Of a stretch of 35,973 nucleotides of DNA, positions 8,578 to 16,916 are shown in pieces. Numbering within the stretch: the stretch's first letter is position 1; each line of letters opens with the position of its first letter. The notes beneath the pieces were generated by a model, which was not told the DNA's origin, did no database searches, and saw only the letters and a program-made list of their open reading frames with translations. The stretch covers positions 10,234 through 46,206 of the forward strand of contig CACZWQ010000006.1 in assembly GCA_902784855.1 (NCBI GenBank), written 5' to 3'. Source of the DNA: an uncultured Ruminococcus sp. Lineage in GTDB: Bacteria > Bacillota > Clostridia > Oscillospirales > Acutalibacteraceae. The translations under genes and the position numbers were made by a program.

Positions 8578-10260
8578 ATGAATGAAATGACAGCTGCTGT
8601 ATTAAAACGCAACATCCTGATCGTCGACGACGAGATCATCAACCGTGAGATACTCGGGAATTTTCTTTCTGAGAATTATCTTGTCACCTATGCCGACAAC
8701 GGGCGCGAAGCGCTCGACATCCTCGCATCCTCCACCCGCCAATATTCCCTGATCCTGCTCGACTTGATCATGCCGGGGATGAGCGGCTTTGAATTTCTCG
8801 AATATCGCAGCCGCGACAGCGCCCTCAAGCAGACGCCCGTCATCGTGATGACCTCCGAAAAGGGCGCCGAGGTAAAGAGCATCCGCATGGGCGCGGCGGA
8901 CTTTATCACCAAGCCCTTCGGCATGCCCGAGGTGATACTGGCGCGGTGCGAGCGCATCATCGAGCTTTCCGAGGACAAGAGCATCATCCGCTCGATCGAG
9001 AAGGACGCGGTCACCGGTTTATATACCAAGGAGTTCTTCTTTGAGTATGTCCGCCAGCTGATGCCGCGTATCGAAGGCGAGACCGACGCCGTCGTCCTCA
9101 ATATTGACCGCTTTCGTCTGATGAACGAGCTGTTCGGAAGAAAAGAGGGCAACGCCATTCTGGCAAAGGTCGCCGAGCTGATCCGCGAGGTCATTTTGAC
9201 CGTCAAGGGCATCGCCTGCCGCGCCGAGGCGGACACCTTTATGGTTTTCTGCGCCCATCAGGAGGGTTATCCCGCGATGCTCGCAAGAATCCAGCATGAA
9301 TTGTCCAAGCTGACCCATACCCTGCGCATCCGGCTGCGCGCGGGCGTCTGTCCCAATACAGACAGCTCGCTCATGGTCGAGACGTGGTTTGACCGCGCCA
9401 AGAGCGCCTGCGACCGCATCCGCGGCGACTATATCCGTCAGGTGGAGCTGTACAGCACCGGGCAGCATGAGCGGGCGGTGTTCCGCGAGCGCCTGATCAG
9501 CGATATCGACAAGGCGATCGCCAACCGCGATATCCGCGTCTACTACCAGCCCAAATACCGCATCCAGGGCGATCAGCCGCGCCTTTCGAGCGCCGAGGCG
9601 CTGGTGCGCTGGATCCATCCCGAGCTGGGCTTCATCAGCCCGGGCGAGTTCATCCCGCTGTTCGAGAGCAACGGGCTGATACAAAAGCTGGACAACTATG
9701 TCTGGCGCGAGGCGGCAAGGCAGGTCATGCAGTGGAAGGAAACCTACGGCGTGTCGGTGCCCGTATCGGTCAATGTCTCCCGCGTCGACATCTATGATCC
9801 CGAGCTGGAGGACAAGCTCGCCCGCCTGCTCGAGACCTTTCACCTCGATCCCGGCGAGTTGATGCTGGAGATTACCGAGACCGCCTATGCCGACAATGCC
9901 GACAATCTGATCGAGGTGGTGCAGAAGCTGCGCGGACGGGGCTTTATGATCGAGATGGACGATTTCGGAAGCGGCTATTCGTCGCTCAACATGCTGACGA
10001 CCATCCCCATCGACGTGCTGAAAATGGACATGAAGTTCATCCGCAACATGCTCCGGGATGAAAAGAGCCTGCGGCTGGTGGAGCTGATCGTGGACATCGC
10101 GCAGTTCTTGGGCGTTCCCGTCGTTGCGGAGGGCGTCGAGGAGGAGGCGCAGCTGAGGGTGCTCAAGGAGATGGGCTGTGCCTGCATCCAGGGCTACTAT
10201 TTCTCCAAGCCCGTCCTGCCCGCAGATTTCGTCCCGTTCATCGAAGCAGAACAAGCGTGA
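8578..10260 (+). CDS. Response regulator REC-(degenerate GGDEF)-EAL, c-di-GMP phosphodiesterase
   Basis: The start at 8578 lies 7 bases after GGAGG (8566-8570); the in-frame ATG at 8572 is too close to it. The 560-residue product has a REC domain with acceptor D62 (LLDLIMPGMSG) and the KPF lysine. A GGDEF-like domain has kept DAVTGLY, but its signature is degraded to EADTF at 217-221, so it should not make c-di-GMP and may bind GTP. The EAL domain looks catalytically complete: EAL at 340-342, NVSRVD, ELMLEITET, DD at 461-462 in DDFGSGYSS, the Lys in LKMDMKF, and AEGVEEE. The predicted activity is c-di-GMP hydrolysis to pGpG, probably gated by phosphorylation from the hybrid kinase just upstream. 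It is the last gene of the operon; a strong hairpin lies 185 bases downstream. Confidence 0.92.
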   Translation: MNEMTAAVLKRNILIVDDEIINREILGNFLSENYLVTYADNGREALDILASSTRQYSLILLDLIMPGMSGFEFLEYRSRDSALKQTPVIVMTSEKGAEVKSIRMGAADFITKPFGMPEVILARCERIIELSEDKSIIRSIEKDAVTGLYTKEFFFEYVRQLMPRIEGETDAVVLNIDRFRLMNELFGRKEGNAILAKVAELIREVILTVKGIACRAEADTFMVFCAHQEGYPAMLARIQHELSKLTHTLRIRLRAGVCPNTDSSLMVETWFDRAKSACDRIRGDYIRQVELYSTGQHERAVFRERLISDIDKAIANRDIRVYYQPKYRIQGDQPRLSSAEALVRWIHPELGFISPGEFIPLFESNGLIQKLDNYVWREAARQVMQWKETYGVSVPVSVNVSRVDIYDPELEDKLARLLETFHLDPGELMLEITETAYADNADNLIEVVQKLRGRGFMIEMDDFGSGYSSLNMLTTIPIDVLKMDMKFIRNMLRDEKSLRLVELIVDIAQFLGVPVVAEGVEEEAQLRVLKEMGCACIQGYYFSKPVLPADFVPFIEAEQA

Positions 10261-10445
10261 CCCGTTGCCACGGGAGGGCAGTCCGCGCGTGAAATGTGTG
10301 TGCGGGCGGTTACCTTACGAGCCCGCGTTTGAACGCGTGTATGACAGGCTTCCGTTCCCGCAAACAGATCCGGGTGCTCATTATCGGCAGACAAAATGCT
10401 TGGGCGTTCTGTGAAAAGCGCGTAACAATAAAAGATTAAAATGCA

Positions 10446-10499
10446 AAGGTGCCGTAACGATCTTCCTTACGTTTTGTAAGGACTTCGTTACGGCACCTT
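10446..10499. terminator. Long bidirectional hairpin terminator between convergent genes
   Basis: Arm 10446-10460 (AAGGTGCCGTAACGA) pairs with 10485-10499, and the inner arm 10464-10470 pairs with 10476-10481 around a GTTTT loop. Toward the left, serving the minus-strand glycosyltransferase, it is followed by a T-rich run on the transcript. On the plus side it is 185 bases beyond the EAL stop, with only a weak T-rich tail. Bases 10261-10445 hold nothing I can name. Confidence 0.7.
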
Positions 10500-10514
10500 A
10501 TTCATATTTTGCAG

Positions 10515-11507
10515 TTATGATAGGATCGGAGATGGGATGCGCCGGTATTCCTCCGTCTTGACAAAAGCCTTGGCGTCGTTGAAGCCGCGGTTCCACGCCT
10601 TGCGCTCCTCCTTCTGCGACCGCTTGGTCAGGATGCGCAGGCCGAAATAGAGGTTGAACATCACCTTGTAGTAGCTGATGCAGAAGCGCAGCCATGCGCG
10701 TCGCGCGCCCGAGCCTGCCGTGGTGTATAAAAAGCGGTGCCAGTAGACATAGCGGTTGAAGCCGCGGGCATAGACCGGCTCAAGCCGCAGCTTTTTGACC
10801 GAGGTTTTGCCGTCGTTGTGGATGTATGTCGCGTCGGACACCACGCAGGCGCGGCAGCCGTTGACAAGGAGCTTTGACAGCATGACCCTGTCCTCCCATG
10901 CGGCAAAGCCGTTGCGCTCCAGCCACAGCTCGTCATCCATCCGCACGCGCTTCATGGCGGCGGTGCTCGCGCAGAAGCAGGTGCCCGCCAGCGATTCGGT
11001 GTTGTAGATCACATGGTGCGCAAGGTCGATCGAGCGGTTGTAGGAGTAGCCGCCCGTGGAGAGGATGCGGACATAGGTATTCTTTCTGCCGTGCAGCATC
11101 ACGCTCGCCTCGCCGACAACGGAGCCGAAAAAGCAGATGAGATCCTTCGGCGGGAAAAAGCTGAGCAGCGGACCCGCCGCGACGTCATAGCCGTGATGGA
11201 GCAGCGCGTCCGACAGGCGCTCCATGAACGGCTCGATCGGCTCTACATCATCGTCGCAGAACAGCACATAGTCGCTGTCGATGAAATCCAGCGCCCGCAG
11301 CCGCTGCGGTACCATGCCCTTCGATGAAAAGACAAATTCCTCGGTACCCGTCACCCGCGCGGGCGGCGTAAAGCCCTCGGGAAGGACGACGACGATCTTT
11401 TCGGGCGGGATGGTCTGATTTTGCAGGCAGCGCAGGAGGGTCTCATATTTTTCTCCCGCCGTGCCCAGTGTGCGGATCGCTGCCGAGTAGCTGAATGGTC
11501 GGCTCAT
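10515..11507 (-). CDS. GT2-type glycosyltransferase
   Basis: 330 residues with a GT-A fold. The early Rossmann-like part (AIRTLGTAGEKYETLLRCL, then IVVVLPEG) is followed by the acidic metal/nucleotide-sugar motif DYVLFCDDDVEP near residue 90. A candidate catalytic acidic region is FAAWEDRVMLSKLL. The C-terminal basic stretch has no clear TM helix. AGGGGA lies just upstream of the ATG at 11507. It is transcribed alone from its own promoter (11553-11581), back to back with the exopolysaccharide operon, and ends 16 bases before a strong hairpin. It probably adds a sugar to the same surface polymer. Donor and acceptor cannot be told from sequence. Confidence 0.85.
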   Translation of the reverse strand: MSRPFSYSAAIRTLGTAGEKYETLLRCLQNQTIPPEKIVVVLPEGFTPPARVTGTEEFVFSSKGMVPQRLRALDFIDSDYVLFCDDDVEPIEPFMERLSDALLHHGYDVAAGPLLSFFPPKDLICFFGSVVGEASVMLHGRKNTYVRILSTGGYSYNRSIDLAHHVIYNTESLAGTCFCASTAAMKRVRMDDELWLERNGFAAWEDRVMLSKLLVNGCRACVVSDATYIHNDGKTSVKKLRLEPVYARGFNRYVYWHRFLYTTAGSGARRAWLRFCISYYKVMFNLYFGLRILTKRSQKEERKAWNRGFNDAKAFVKTEEYRRIPSPILS

Positions 11508-11552
11508 TTGATATTCCCCTTTCTGTGTTCGGAATCGATCGGAACTATCTTT

Positions 11553-11581
11553 ATTTTAATGGAAAAAGTTGAAAAAGTCAA
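11553..11581 (-). promoter_or_regulatory. Promoter of the divergent GT2 gene
   Basis: Read on the minus strand: TTGACT (11581-11576), a 17-base spacer, TAAAAT (11558-11553). The -35 element lies about 30 bases from the -35 of the oppositely directed exopolysaccharide promoter, so one regulator could act on both. Confidence 0.6.
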
Positions 11582-11609
11582 ATTATTTCACTTAATTCGG
11601 AAAAAATCA

Positions 11610-11638
11610 TTGAAAAATTTGTCTATTTGTGATACTAT
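11610..11638 (+). promoter_or_regulatory. Promoter of the exopolysaccharide operon
   Basis: TTGAAA at 11610-11615, a 17-base spacer, TACTAT at 11633-11638 with an extended TGA. The TGTGATAC context is shared with the cotH promoter at 1227-1234. The predicted 5' leader is about 77 bases; no c-di-GMP riboswitch is recognisable in it. Confidence 0.68.
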
Positions 11639-11721
11639 AAAAATAACTATACGGTATAAAGGCATAATGGGGAGGATCGGTTTATTCGCTGATTCTGCTT
11701 TTCGAGGAAAGGGGCGGTCGA

Positions 11722-12819
11722 ATGAAGATAGCAATGCTGGGACACAAGCAGTTTCCCACCCGCTCGGGCGGCGTTGAAGTGGTCGTGTCGGAGCTTGCCA
11801 CCCGCCTTGCCGCGCGCGGCGTCGACGTGACGGTCTACGACCGCGGCAAGATCGACGGTCCCGCCGAGGTGCTCGGCGTCAAACGCGTCGGCACCTTCAC
11901 CTTTAAAAAGCAGTCGCTCAATGCCTTTCTCTCCTCGTTTTTTGCGACGTTTAAAATTCTTCCGAAGAAATATGATATCGTCCACTATCACGCCATCGGA
12001 CCCTCGGTGCCCTTGCTTTTGGCGCACATCTTCCGCAAGAACACCGTTTCCACGATCCACGGGCTGAACTGGCGGGTGGACAAGTGGGGCTCCTTTGCCC
12101 GAAAATACCTAAAGCTCGGCGAAAAGATCGCCGCGAAGTATGCCGACGAGGTGGTGGTGCTCTCCGAGGAAATGCACCGCTATTTTCTCGACACCTACGG
12201 ACGGGACACGACGCTGATCCTCAACGGCGTCAGCATGGTGCCCGAGACGCCCGCCGACCTGATCGCATCGCGCTTCGGTCTTTGCGGCGGCGACTATCTG
12301 CTCTATGTGGGGCGCATCTCTCCCGAAAAGGGCGTGCAGGATCTGATCGAGGGCTTTAAGCTGTCGGACGTCGGCAAAAAGCTGGTCATCGCGGGCGAGG
12401 TGCCCGACAACGCGTTCGGCGCGTCGGTCAGGGAAGCTGCCGCGGGCAGGGATGACATCATCTTTACGGGCTTTGCGCAGGGCGGGCTGCTGGCTGAGCT
12501 TTACAGCAACTGCGCGCTCTATGTCCTTCCCAGCCACACCGAGGGGCTGGCGCTGACGCTGCTGGAAGCAATGAGCGCCGGCAGAAAGTGCCTGGTCAGC
12601 GACATTCCAGAGAACACCTGTGTGCTCGGTGATTTCGGCTTTCATTTCAGGGTATCGGATACCGCCGATCTGGCGAAGCAGCTGGTCATCGCCGTCGAAG
12701 GCGCCCATCCCGACCCGCAGGGTGAGCAGGAATATGTCCGGGCGAACTATTCATATGATAGGGTTGTTGACCGGCATATCGAGATGTACGAAAGAATCAT
12801 CAGGCGAAAAAGGAAATAA
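11722..12819 (+). CDS. GT4-family glycosyltransferase
   Basis: 365 residues with a GT-B fold. The N-terminal acceptor domain begins KIAMLGHKQFPTRSGGVEVV, where the Gly-rich loop is typical of GT4 enzymes. The C-terminal donor-binding domain has LLYVGRISPEKGVQDLIEGF and the EX7E motif in SHTEGLALTLLEAMSAGR. It resembles rhamnosyl/galactosyl transferases of exopolysaccharide loci, but the sugar cannot be named. AGGAAAGGGG precedes the ATG at 11722. It is the first gene of the operon and ends one base before the flippase start. An ATG at 11668 in the leader opens an overlapping frame in another phase and is not supported. Confidence 0.88.
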   Translation: MKIAMLGHKQFPTRSGGVEVVVSELATRLAARGVDVTVYDRGKIDGPAEVLGVKRVGTFTFKKQSLNAFLSSFFATFKILPKKYDIVHYHAIGPSVPLLLAHIFRKNTVSTIHGLNWRVDKWGSFARKYLKLGEKIAAKYADEVVVLSEEMHRYFLDTYGRDTTLILNGVSMVPETPADLIASRFGLCGGDYLLYVGRISPEKGVQDLIEGFKLSDVGKKLVIAGEVPDNAFGASVREAAAGRDDIIFTGFAQGGLLAELYSNCALYVLPSHTEGLALTLLEAMSAGRKCLVSDIPENTCVLGDFGFHFRVSDTADLAKQLVIAVEGAHPDPQGEQEYVRANYSYDRVVDRHIEMYERIIRRKRK

Positions 12820-12820
12820 A

Positions 12821-14380
12821 ATGGAAAACACACAATCGGTCGTCACGACCGAAGCTGAAAAAAGGCGGCGCATCGTCCGCAATATTTTCTCCCAGTTCAT
12901 CTACAACGGCGTGGTGATCATCTTCGGGCTGATCCTGCCGCGGCTCTATCTGGTGGGCTTCGGCTCCGACGTCAACGGACTGGTCAGCACGATCAAGGAT
13001 ATCTTTGCCTATCTCGCGCTGTTGGAGGCGGGGATCGGCATCAATGCGCAGTACGCGCTCTATAAGCCGATCGCCAAGGGCGAGACGAAGAATATCAACG
13101 CCATCCTCGCGGCGACGCGTCACTACTACCTGCGGACGGGAACCATCTATGCGGCGATCACCCTGCTGCTGGCGGTGGTCTATCCGCTGGTCATGCGCAC
13201 CTCGCTGGACTGGTTCAGCGTCTTTGCCATCATCGTCATGTACGGCACCCCGGGCGTGATCACCTTCTTTGCGCAGGGAAAATACCGCCCGCTGCTGGAG
13301 GTGGACGGCAAGAACTATATCTACGGCTATATCTACACCGCGACCTTCATCATCGGCAAGGGGCTGACGCTGGTGCTGCTGCTGATCTCCGACAACCTGC
13401 TGCTGATTCAGGCTTCCTATATGGTGCCGACGTTCTTGCAGGTGGGCGCGATGTATCTCTACGTCAAAAAGAAGTACCCGTGGGTCAACTGGCGCGCCGA
13501 GCCGAACCTCAAGGCGCTGTCGCAGAAGGGCTCGGTGCTGATCCATCAGATCTCGCAGGTGATCTTCAAGAACACCGACACGGTGATCCTCTCCATCATC
13601 TGGGGCATGAAGTACGCGAGCGTCTATGTCATCTATATGCTGTTCTTCGGCAACTTCGACAAGATCGTGCAGATCTTTGTGGGCGCGGTCAATTTTCGCC
13701 TCGGGCAGCTCTACCACACGGCGAAGGAGCGGTTTTTCACGCTCTACGAGCTGTATGAGACCCTGCTGTATATGATGTCGTTTCTGTGTCATACGGTGCT
13801 GGCGGCGTTTTTGCTGCCGTTCATCGTGCTCTACACCAAGGGCGTCAACGATGTGGCGTATATCAAGCCGCTCTATGTGGTGATGTTCACGGCGGTCAAC
13901 CTGCTGACGACGCTCAAGCACCCCAATTTGCAGGTGGTCAATATCGCGGGCAAATTCGACGCGACCCGCAGCCACGCCATCGCGGAAATGATCATCAACA
14001 TCAGTGTCTCGGTCGTCGCGACCTATTTTCTCGGCATCGTCGGCTGTCTGCTCGGCACGATAGCCGCGCTGCTGTTCCGCGTCAATATCACGATCATCTA
14101 TTGCCGCCGACACATTTTCGGCTACGGCATTTTTAAGGAATACAAGAAAATCATCGTCAACGCCGCGCTGAGCGCAGGTATCCTGTGGCTGGTCGGCATG
14201 CAAAGCTGCGAGCCGAAGAGCTATCTGTATGTGGTCGGTATGGCGGCGCTCAATATGCTGTGGATCGGAGCAGCCTTTGTTGCGGTCAATTTTATCGCCG
14301 AGTGGAGCACCTTGAAGGTGCTGCCGCGCATGGCAAGGGACTTTTTGAGAAAAAAGCTGCATAAGGGTCAGACCGGCTGA
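12821..14380 (+). CDS. Polysaccharide flippase (Wzx/MATE-like)
   Basis: 519 residues with about 12-14 TM helices and no large soluble domain, matching the polysaccharide biosynthesis/MATE-like exporter family that flips lipid-linked oligosaccharides. The N-terminal basic stretch (AEKRRRIVRN) and first helix (GVVIIFGLILPRLYLVGFG) are typical. The start at 12821 follows AAGGAAATAAA and lies one base after the previous stop. A longer frame opens at 12620 but lies inside the GT4 gene. It should move undecaprenyl-linked repeat units across the membrane to the Wzy-like polymerase encoded at 18818. Confidence 0.87.
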   Translation: MENTQSVVTTEAEKRRRIVRNIFSQFIYNGVVIIFGLILPRLYLVGFGSDVNGLVSTIKDIFAYLALLEAGIGINAQYALYKPIAKGETKNINAILAATRHYYLRTGTIYAAITLLLAVVYPLVMRTSLDWFSVFAIIVMYGTPGVITFFAQGKYRPLLEVDGKNYIYGYIYTATFIIGKGLTLVLLLISDNLLLIQASYMVPTFLQVGAMYLYVKKKYPWVNWRAEPNLKALSQKGSVLIHQISQVIFKNTDTVILSIIWGMKYASVYVIYMLFFGNFDKIVQIFVGAVNFRLGQLYHTAKERFFTLYELYETLLYMMSFLCHTVLAAFLLPFIVLYTKGVNDVAYIKPLYVVMFTAVNLLTTLKHPNLQVVNIAGKFDATRSHAIAEMIINISVSVVATYFLGIVGCLLGTIAALLFRVNITIIYCRRHIFGYGIFKEYKKIIVNAALSAGILWLVGMQSCEPKSYLYVVGMAALNMLWIGAAFVAVNFIAEWSTLKVLPRMARDFLRKKLHKGQTG

Positions 14381-14412
14381 GACATGACAGCGTGAGAAAA
14401 GGGGGGTACGAC

Positions 14413-15546
14413 ATGGCAAAGAAAAACAGGAAAAAGGGAAAAGCGCAGAAGCAGCAAAAGCGCCCTGTGCCCGTCAAAGCGGCGCCCGAGGCTCAAACGA
14501 CCGAGGCCGTGCGCCCTGCCGAGCCGGAAAAGCCTGCGGCACCGGAAGTCGTTCCGACGGAAAAGCCCGCCGAGGCGGAAGCCGTGCGCCCGACCGAGCC
14601 GGAAAAGCCCGCAGCACAGGAAGCGCAGGACACCGTTTCGCCGGAAAAGCCCGAGCCTCCCGAGAAAAAACGAAAGCGCAGGCGGAAGAAGCCGACGGAA
14701 AAACGCGTGCATATCACGCCCTTCATCCTGCTGGGGATCATGGTCGCGGTGATCGTCGGCTGTCTGCTGAACATCCGCTACTGTGAAACCAACTTTGAGG
14801 TGAACTTTTATCAGGCAGAGAGCACCCATGTCGTGTCGGATGTGCGTCTCGTCGTGATCTCCGACCTGCACCTGCGCGAATACGGCAAGGACAATGAAAC
14901 GCTGGTGAACGCGGTCAAGTCGCTGCGTCCCGACCTGATCATTTCGGCGGGAGACCTCGTCACCTTTGGCGAGAGCGACTATGACAACATGCTCAGCCTG
15001 TGCAAAAAGCTCAGCGAGATCGCCCCGTTCTACGGCGCGATGGGCAACCACGAGGACGAAAAGGTCTATCTCGAAAACAATAAGCAGCTGCGCGAGCAGT
15101 TTGCCGCGACGGGTATGAAGCTCTTGGTGAACACCTGTGAAGAAATCACCGTCAAAAAGAACAAGATCGAGCTGATCGGCGTGTCGGGCGGCGTCGATGA
15201 ATACGAAAAATACGGCGGCGAGGCGCTCATGGAGAGCCTTGACGACGACTCCTCCGCGCTGCGCATCTGCGTCGCGCATGTGCCGACGCTCTTCAAAAAG
15301 CGGCTGGAGAAATACCGCTTTGATCTCGGCATCGCAGGTCACACCCACGGCGGTGTGGTGCGTCTGCCCGTGGTCGGCGGGCTTTACAGCGCCGAGGAGG
15401 GCTTCTTGCCTGAATACGACGGCGGGCTCTACGAGCTTGACAACGGCGCCACGCTCTTTGTCAGCCGCGGGCTGGGCAGCTCGGGAAAGATCCCGCGCTT
15501 CAACAATACCCCCGAGCTGGCAGTGATCGACATCAGATGGTATTAG
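14413..15546 (+). CDS. Membrane-anchored metallophosphoesterase (YkuE-like)
   Basis: 377 residues starting at 14413, 6 bases after a run of six G (14401-14406). Residues 1-97 are a cytoplasmic, Lys/Pro/Glu-rich linker with a duplicated EAVRP-EPEKPAA unit. One TM helix (about 103-123) follows, and then an extracellular calcineurin-like domain. All metal-binding blocks are visible: SDLHLRE, SAGDLV, MGNHEDE, VAHVP and GHTHGG. YkuE-like enzymes are phosphodiesterases or phosphatases; Bacillus relatives include lipid-directed enzymes. Placement between flippase and Wzz suggests a cell-surface role such as recycling polyprenyl phosphate or removing a phosphate substituent (inference). The long charged linker is unusual for this family. 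Confidence 0.85.
   Translation: MAKKNRKKGKAQKQQKRPVPVKAAPEAQTTEAVRPAEPEKPAAPEVVPTEKPAEAEAVRPTEPEKPAAQEAQDTVSPEKPEPPEKKRKRRRKKPTEKRVHITPFILLGIMVAVIVGCLLNIRYCETNFEVNFYQAESTHVVSDVRLVVISDLHLREYGKDNETLVNAVKSLRPDLIISAGDLVTFGESDYDNMLSLCKKLSEIAPFYGAMGNHEDEKVYLENNKQLREQFAATGMKLLVNTCEEITVKKNKIELIGVSGGVDEYEKYGGEALMESLDDDSSALRICVAHVPTLFKKRLEKYRFDLGIAGHTHGGVVRLPVVGGLYSAEEGFLPEYDGGLYELDNGATLFVSRGLGSSGKIPRFNNTPELAVIDIRWY
14503..14622 (+). repeat. Two 45-base repeats in the phosphoesterase linker
   Basis: Units 14503-14547 and 14578-14622 code for near-identical EAVRP(A/T)EPEKPAA(P/Q)E and differ at only a few bases. A shorter related unit lies between them. They lie in the charged cytoplasmic linker, where length can vary without damage. 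Confidence 0.7.
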
Positions 15547-15605
15547 CGGCGGCGCGTAAACGGCGGCTGTGCCGATACCGACAGACAAAAGGAAGGTAAA
15601 TGTAT

Positions 15606-16916
15606 ATGGAAAAACTGTTGGCAGCCTTGAAGCTGACGACCTCAAAATTCTACCGCTGTCGCTTCCGTGTCATTTCGGGCGCGCTGGCGCTGGGCATGCT
15701 GCTGTGCGTGCTGCATTATTATACCAACAGCCATGTGGCGTTTGCCGACATGTCGCTGAATTACTCCGAGGCTTCCTCGGGACTCAACCCCAACTCCACG
15801 CGGTTCAATATCTCGGAGCTCGTCTCCGAAAAGGTGATGTCGCGGGTGACGGAAGCCGCGGGGCTGGACGGGGAGCTGGAATGGGAAGAGCTTGCCGAAT
15901 GCGTGTCCGCATCTGCGATCGACAAGGGCAAAAGCTCCGAGGGCTATATCAGCACCTATTACCAGATCGGCTACGATCAGAGCAAGCTGAAATCAAAGCC
16001 CGCGCACCTGCCCGGCGCCGATGATATGATGAAGCTGATCTGCAACACCTATAAGAGCTATTTTCTCGAAAACTACGGCGACAACAAGGCGATCCTCGAC
16101 TATGAGCCCTTGGTCGGAACCGACGGAGAGCCCTATATCTCCATGAGCTCGCTGGAGGTCAAGCTCGACCAGATCTCGCGCTATATCAACATGCGCATGA
16201 AGGAGAGCAAGAACTATACCGACGAGGAGACGGGCGCCAACTTCATCGCCCTGATGAAGGACATCGACAACCTGACCAAATACGATATCGACAATATCTA
16301 CTCCTTTATTTTGCAGACGGGCGTATCGAAGGACAAGGAGACGCTTGTCTCGCTGGAAACCTACAAAAACCGCATCGACAAGCTGTCGTATGACAAATAT
16401 ATGGCGTATTATGTCGCCGACAATAACGGCATCAAGCTCTATGACAAGGCGATGAGCGCCATCGTGATGATCCCCTCGGTGGATAAGCTCAACGAATACT
16501 ATATGTCCCGCACCAAGACCGCCACCGACACCATGGCGAGCGACGCGGACTCCGAGCTGAAGGAGGCGATCTCGTATGAGAAGATCATCAGCGACACCAA
16601 TTACCTGATCAAGCAGGTGAGCGCCGGCTCCTCCAAGCCCGAAGAGAACCTGAAAAGCGCGGCGGAGATGATCGTCAGTCTCGACAATGAGGTCAACCGC
16701 ATTTCCGAGGAGCTGAAGCTGCTGGACGTCTCCTACATCAAACACAAGACGCAGAACTATCTGGTGTTCAGCTATTCCCAAAAATCCTTCATGCAGAAGA
16801 TCGACCTCAAGCGCACGGCGATCGAGGTCTTCGCGGCGGTCGTCGCGTTCTATATTCTGCTGTTGGTGCTGACTCTGAGAAAAGAGAGAAAGAAGAAGAA
16901 AAATGCAAAAGTTTGA
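15606..16916 (+). CDS. Wzz/CapA-like chain-length determinant protein
   Basis: About 436 residues. GGAAGG at 15591-15596 is nine bases from the ATG at 15606 and only three from the in-frame ATG at 15600, so 15606 is preferred. The layout is that of polysaccharide co-polymerases: a short cytoplasmic N-terminus, a TM helix (about 24-42), a large extracytoplasmic helical region of about 360 residues, a second TM helix (about 406-427) and a basic tail (RKERKKKKNAKV). It lacks a fused tyrosine kinase and a Tyr-rich tail. It overlaps the next gene, also Wzz-like, by 14 bases, so the two are probably made together and may form a hetero-oligomer. Sequence similarity to classical Wzz is low; topology and context carry the call. 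Confidence 0.72.
   Translation: MEKLLAALKLTTSKFYRCRFRVISGALALGMLLCVLHYYTNSHVAFADMSLNYSEASSGLNPNSTRFNISELVSEKVMSRVTEAAGLDGELEWEELAECVSASAIDKGKSSEGYISTYYQIGYDQSKLKSKPAHLPGADDMMKLICNTYKSYFLENYGDNKAILDYEPLVGTDGEPYISMSSLEVKLDQISRYINMRMKESKNYTDEETGANFIALMKDIDNLTKYDIDNIYSFILQTGVSKDKETLVSLETYKNRIDKLSYDKYMAYYVADNNGIKLYDKAMSAIVMIPSVDKLNEYYMSRTKTATDTMASDADSELKEAISYEKIISDTNYLIKQVSAGSSKPEENLKSAAEMIVSLDNEVNRISEELKLLDVSYIKHKTQNYLVFSYSQKSFMQKIDLKRTAIEVFAAVVAFYILLLVLTLRKERKKKKNAKV

Noticed and set aside
11639..11721. c-di-GMP riboswitch in the exopolysaccharide leader
   Set aside because: The leader is only about 77 bases and lacks the conserved GEMM core; no match was seen there or in 10261-10445.
11668..11777. 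Small leader ORF before the first GT4 gene
   Set aside because: It overlaps the GT4 start in another frame and has no conserved or peptide-like feature.
12800..14419. 539-codon open frame on the minus strand
   Set aside because: Antisense to the flippase; Arg/Asp/His/Gln-rich without any domain.
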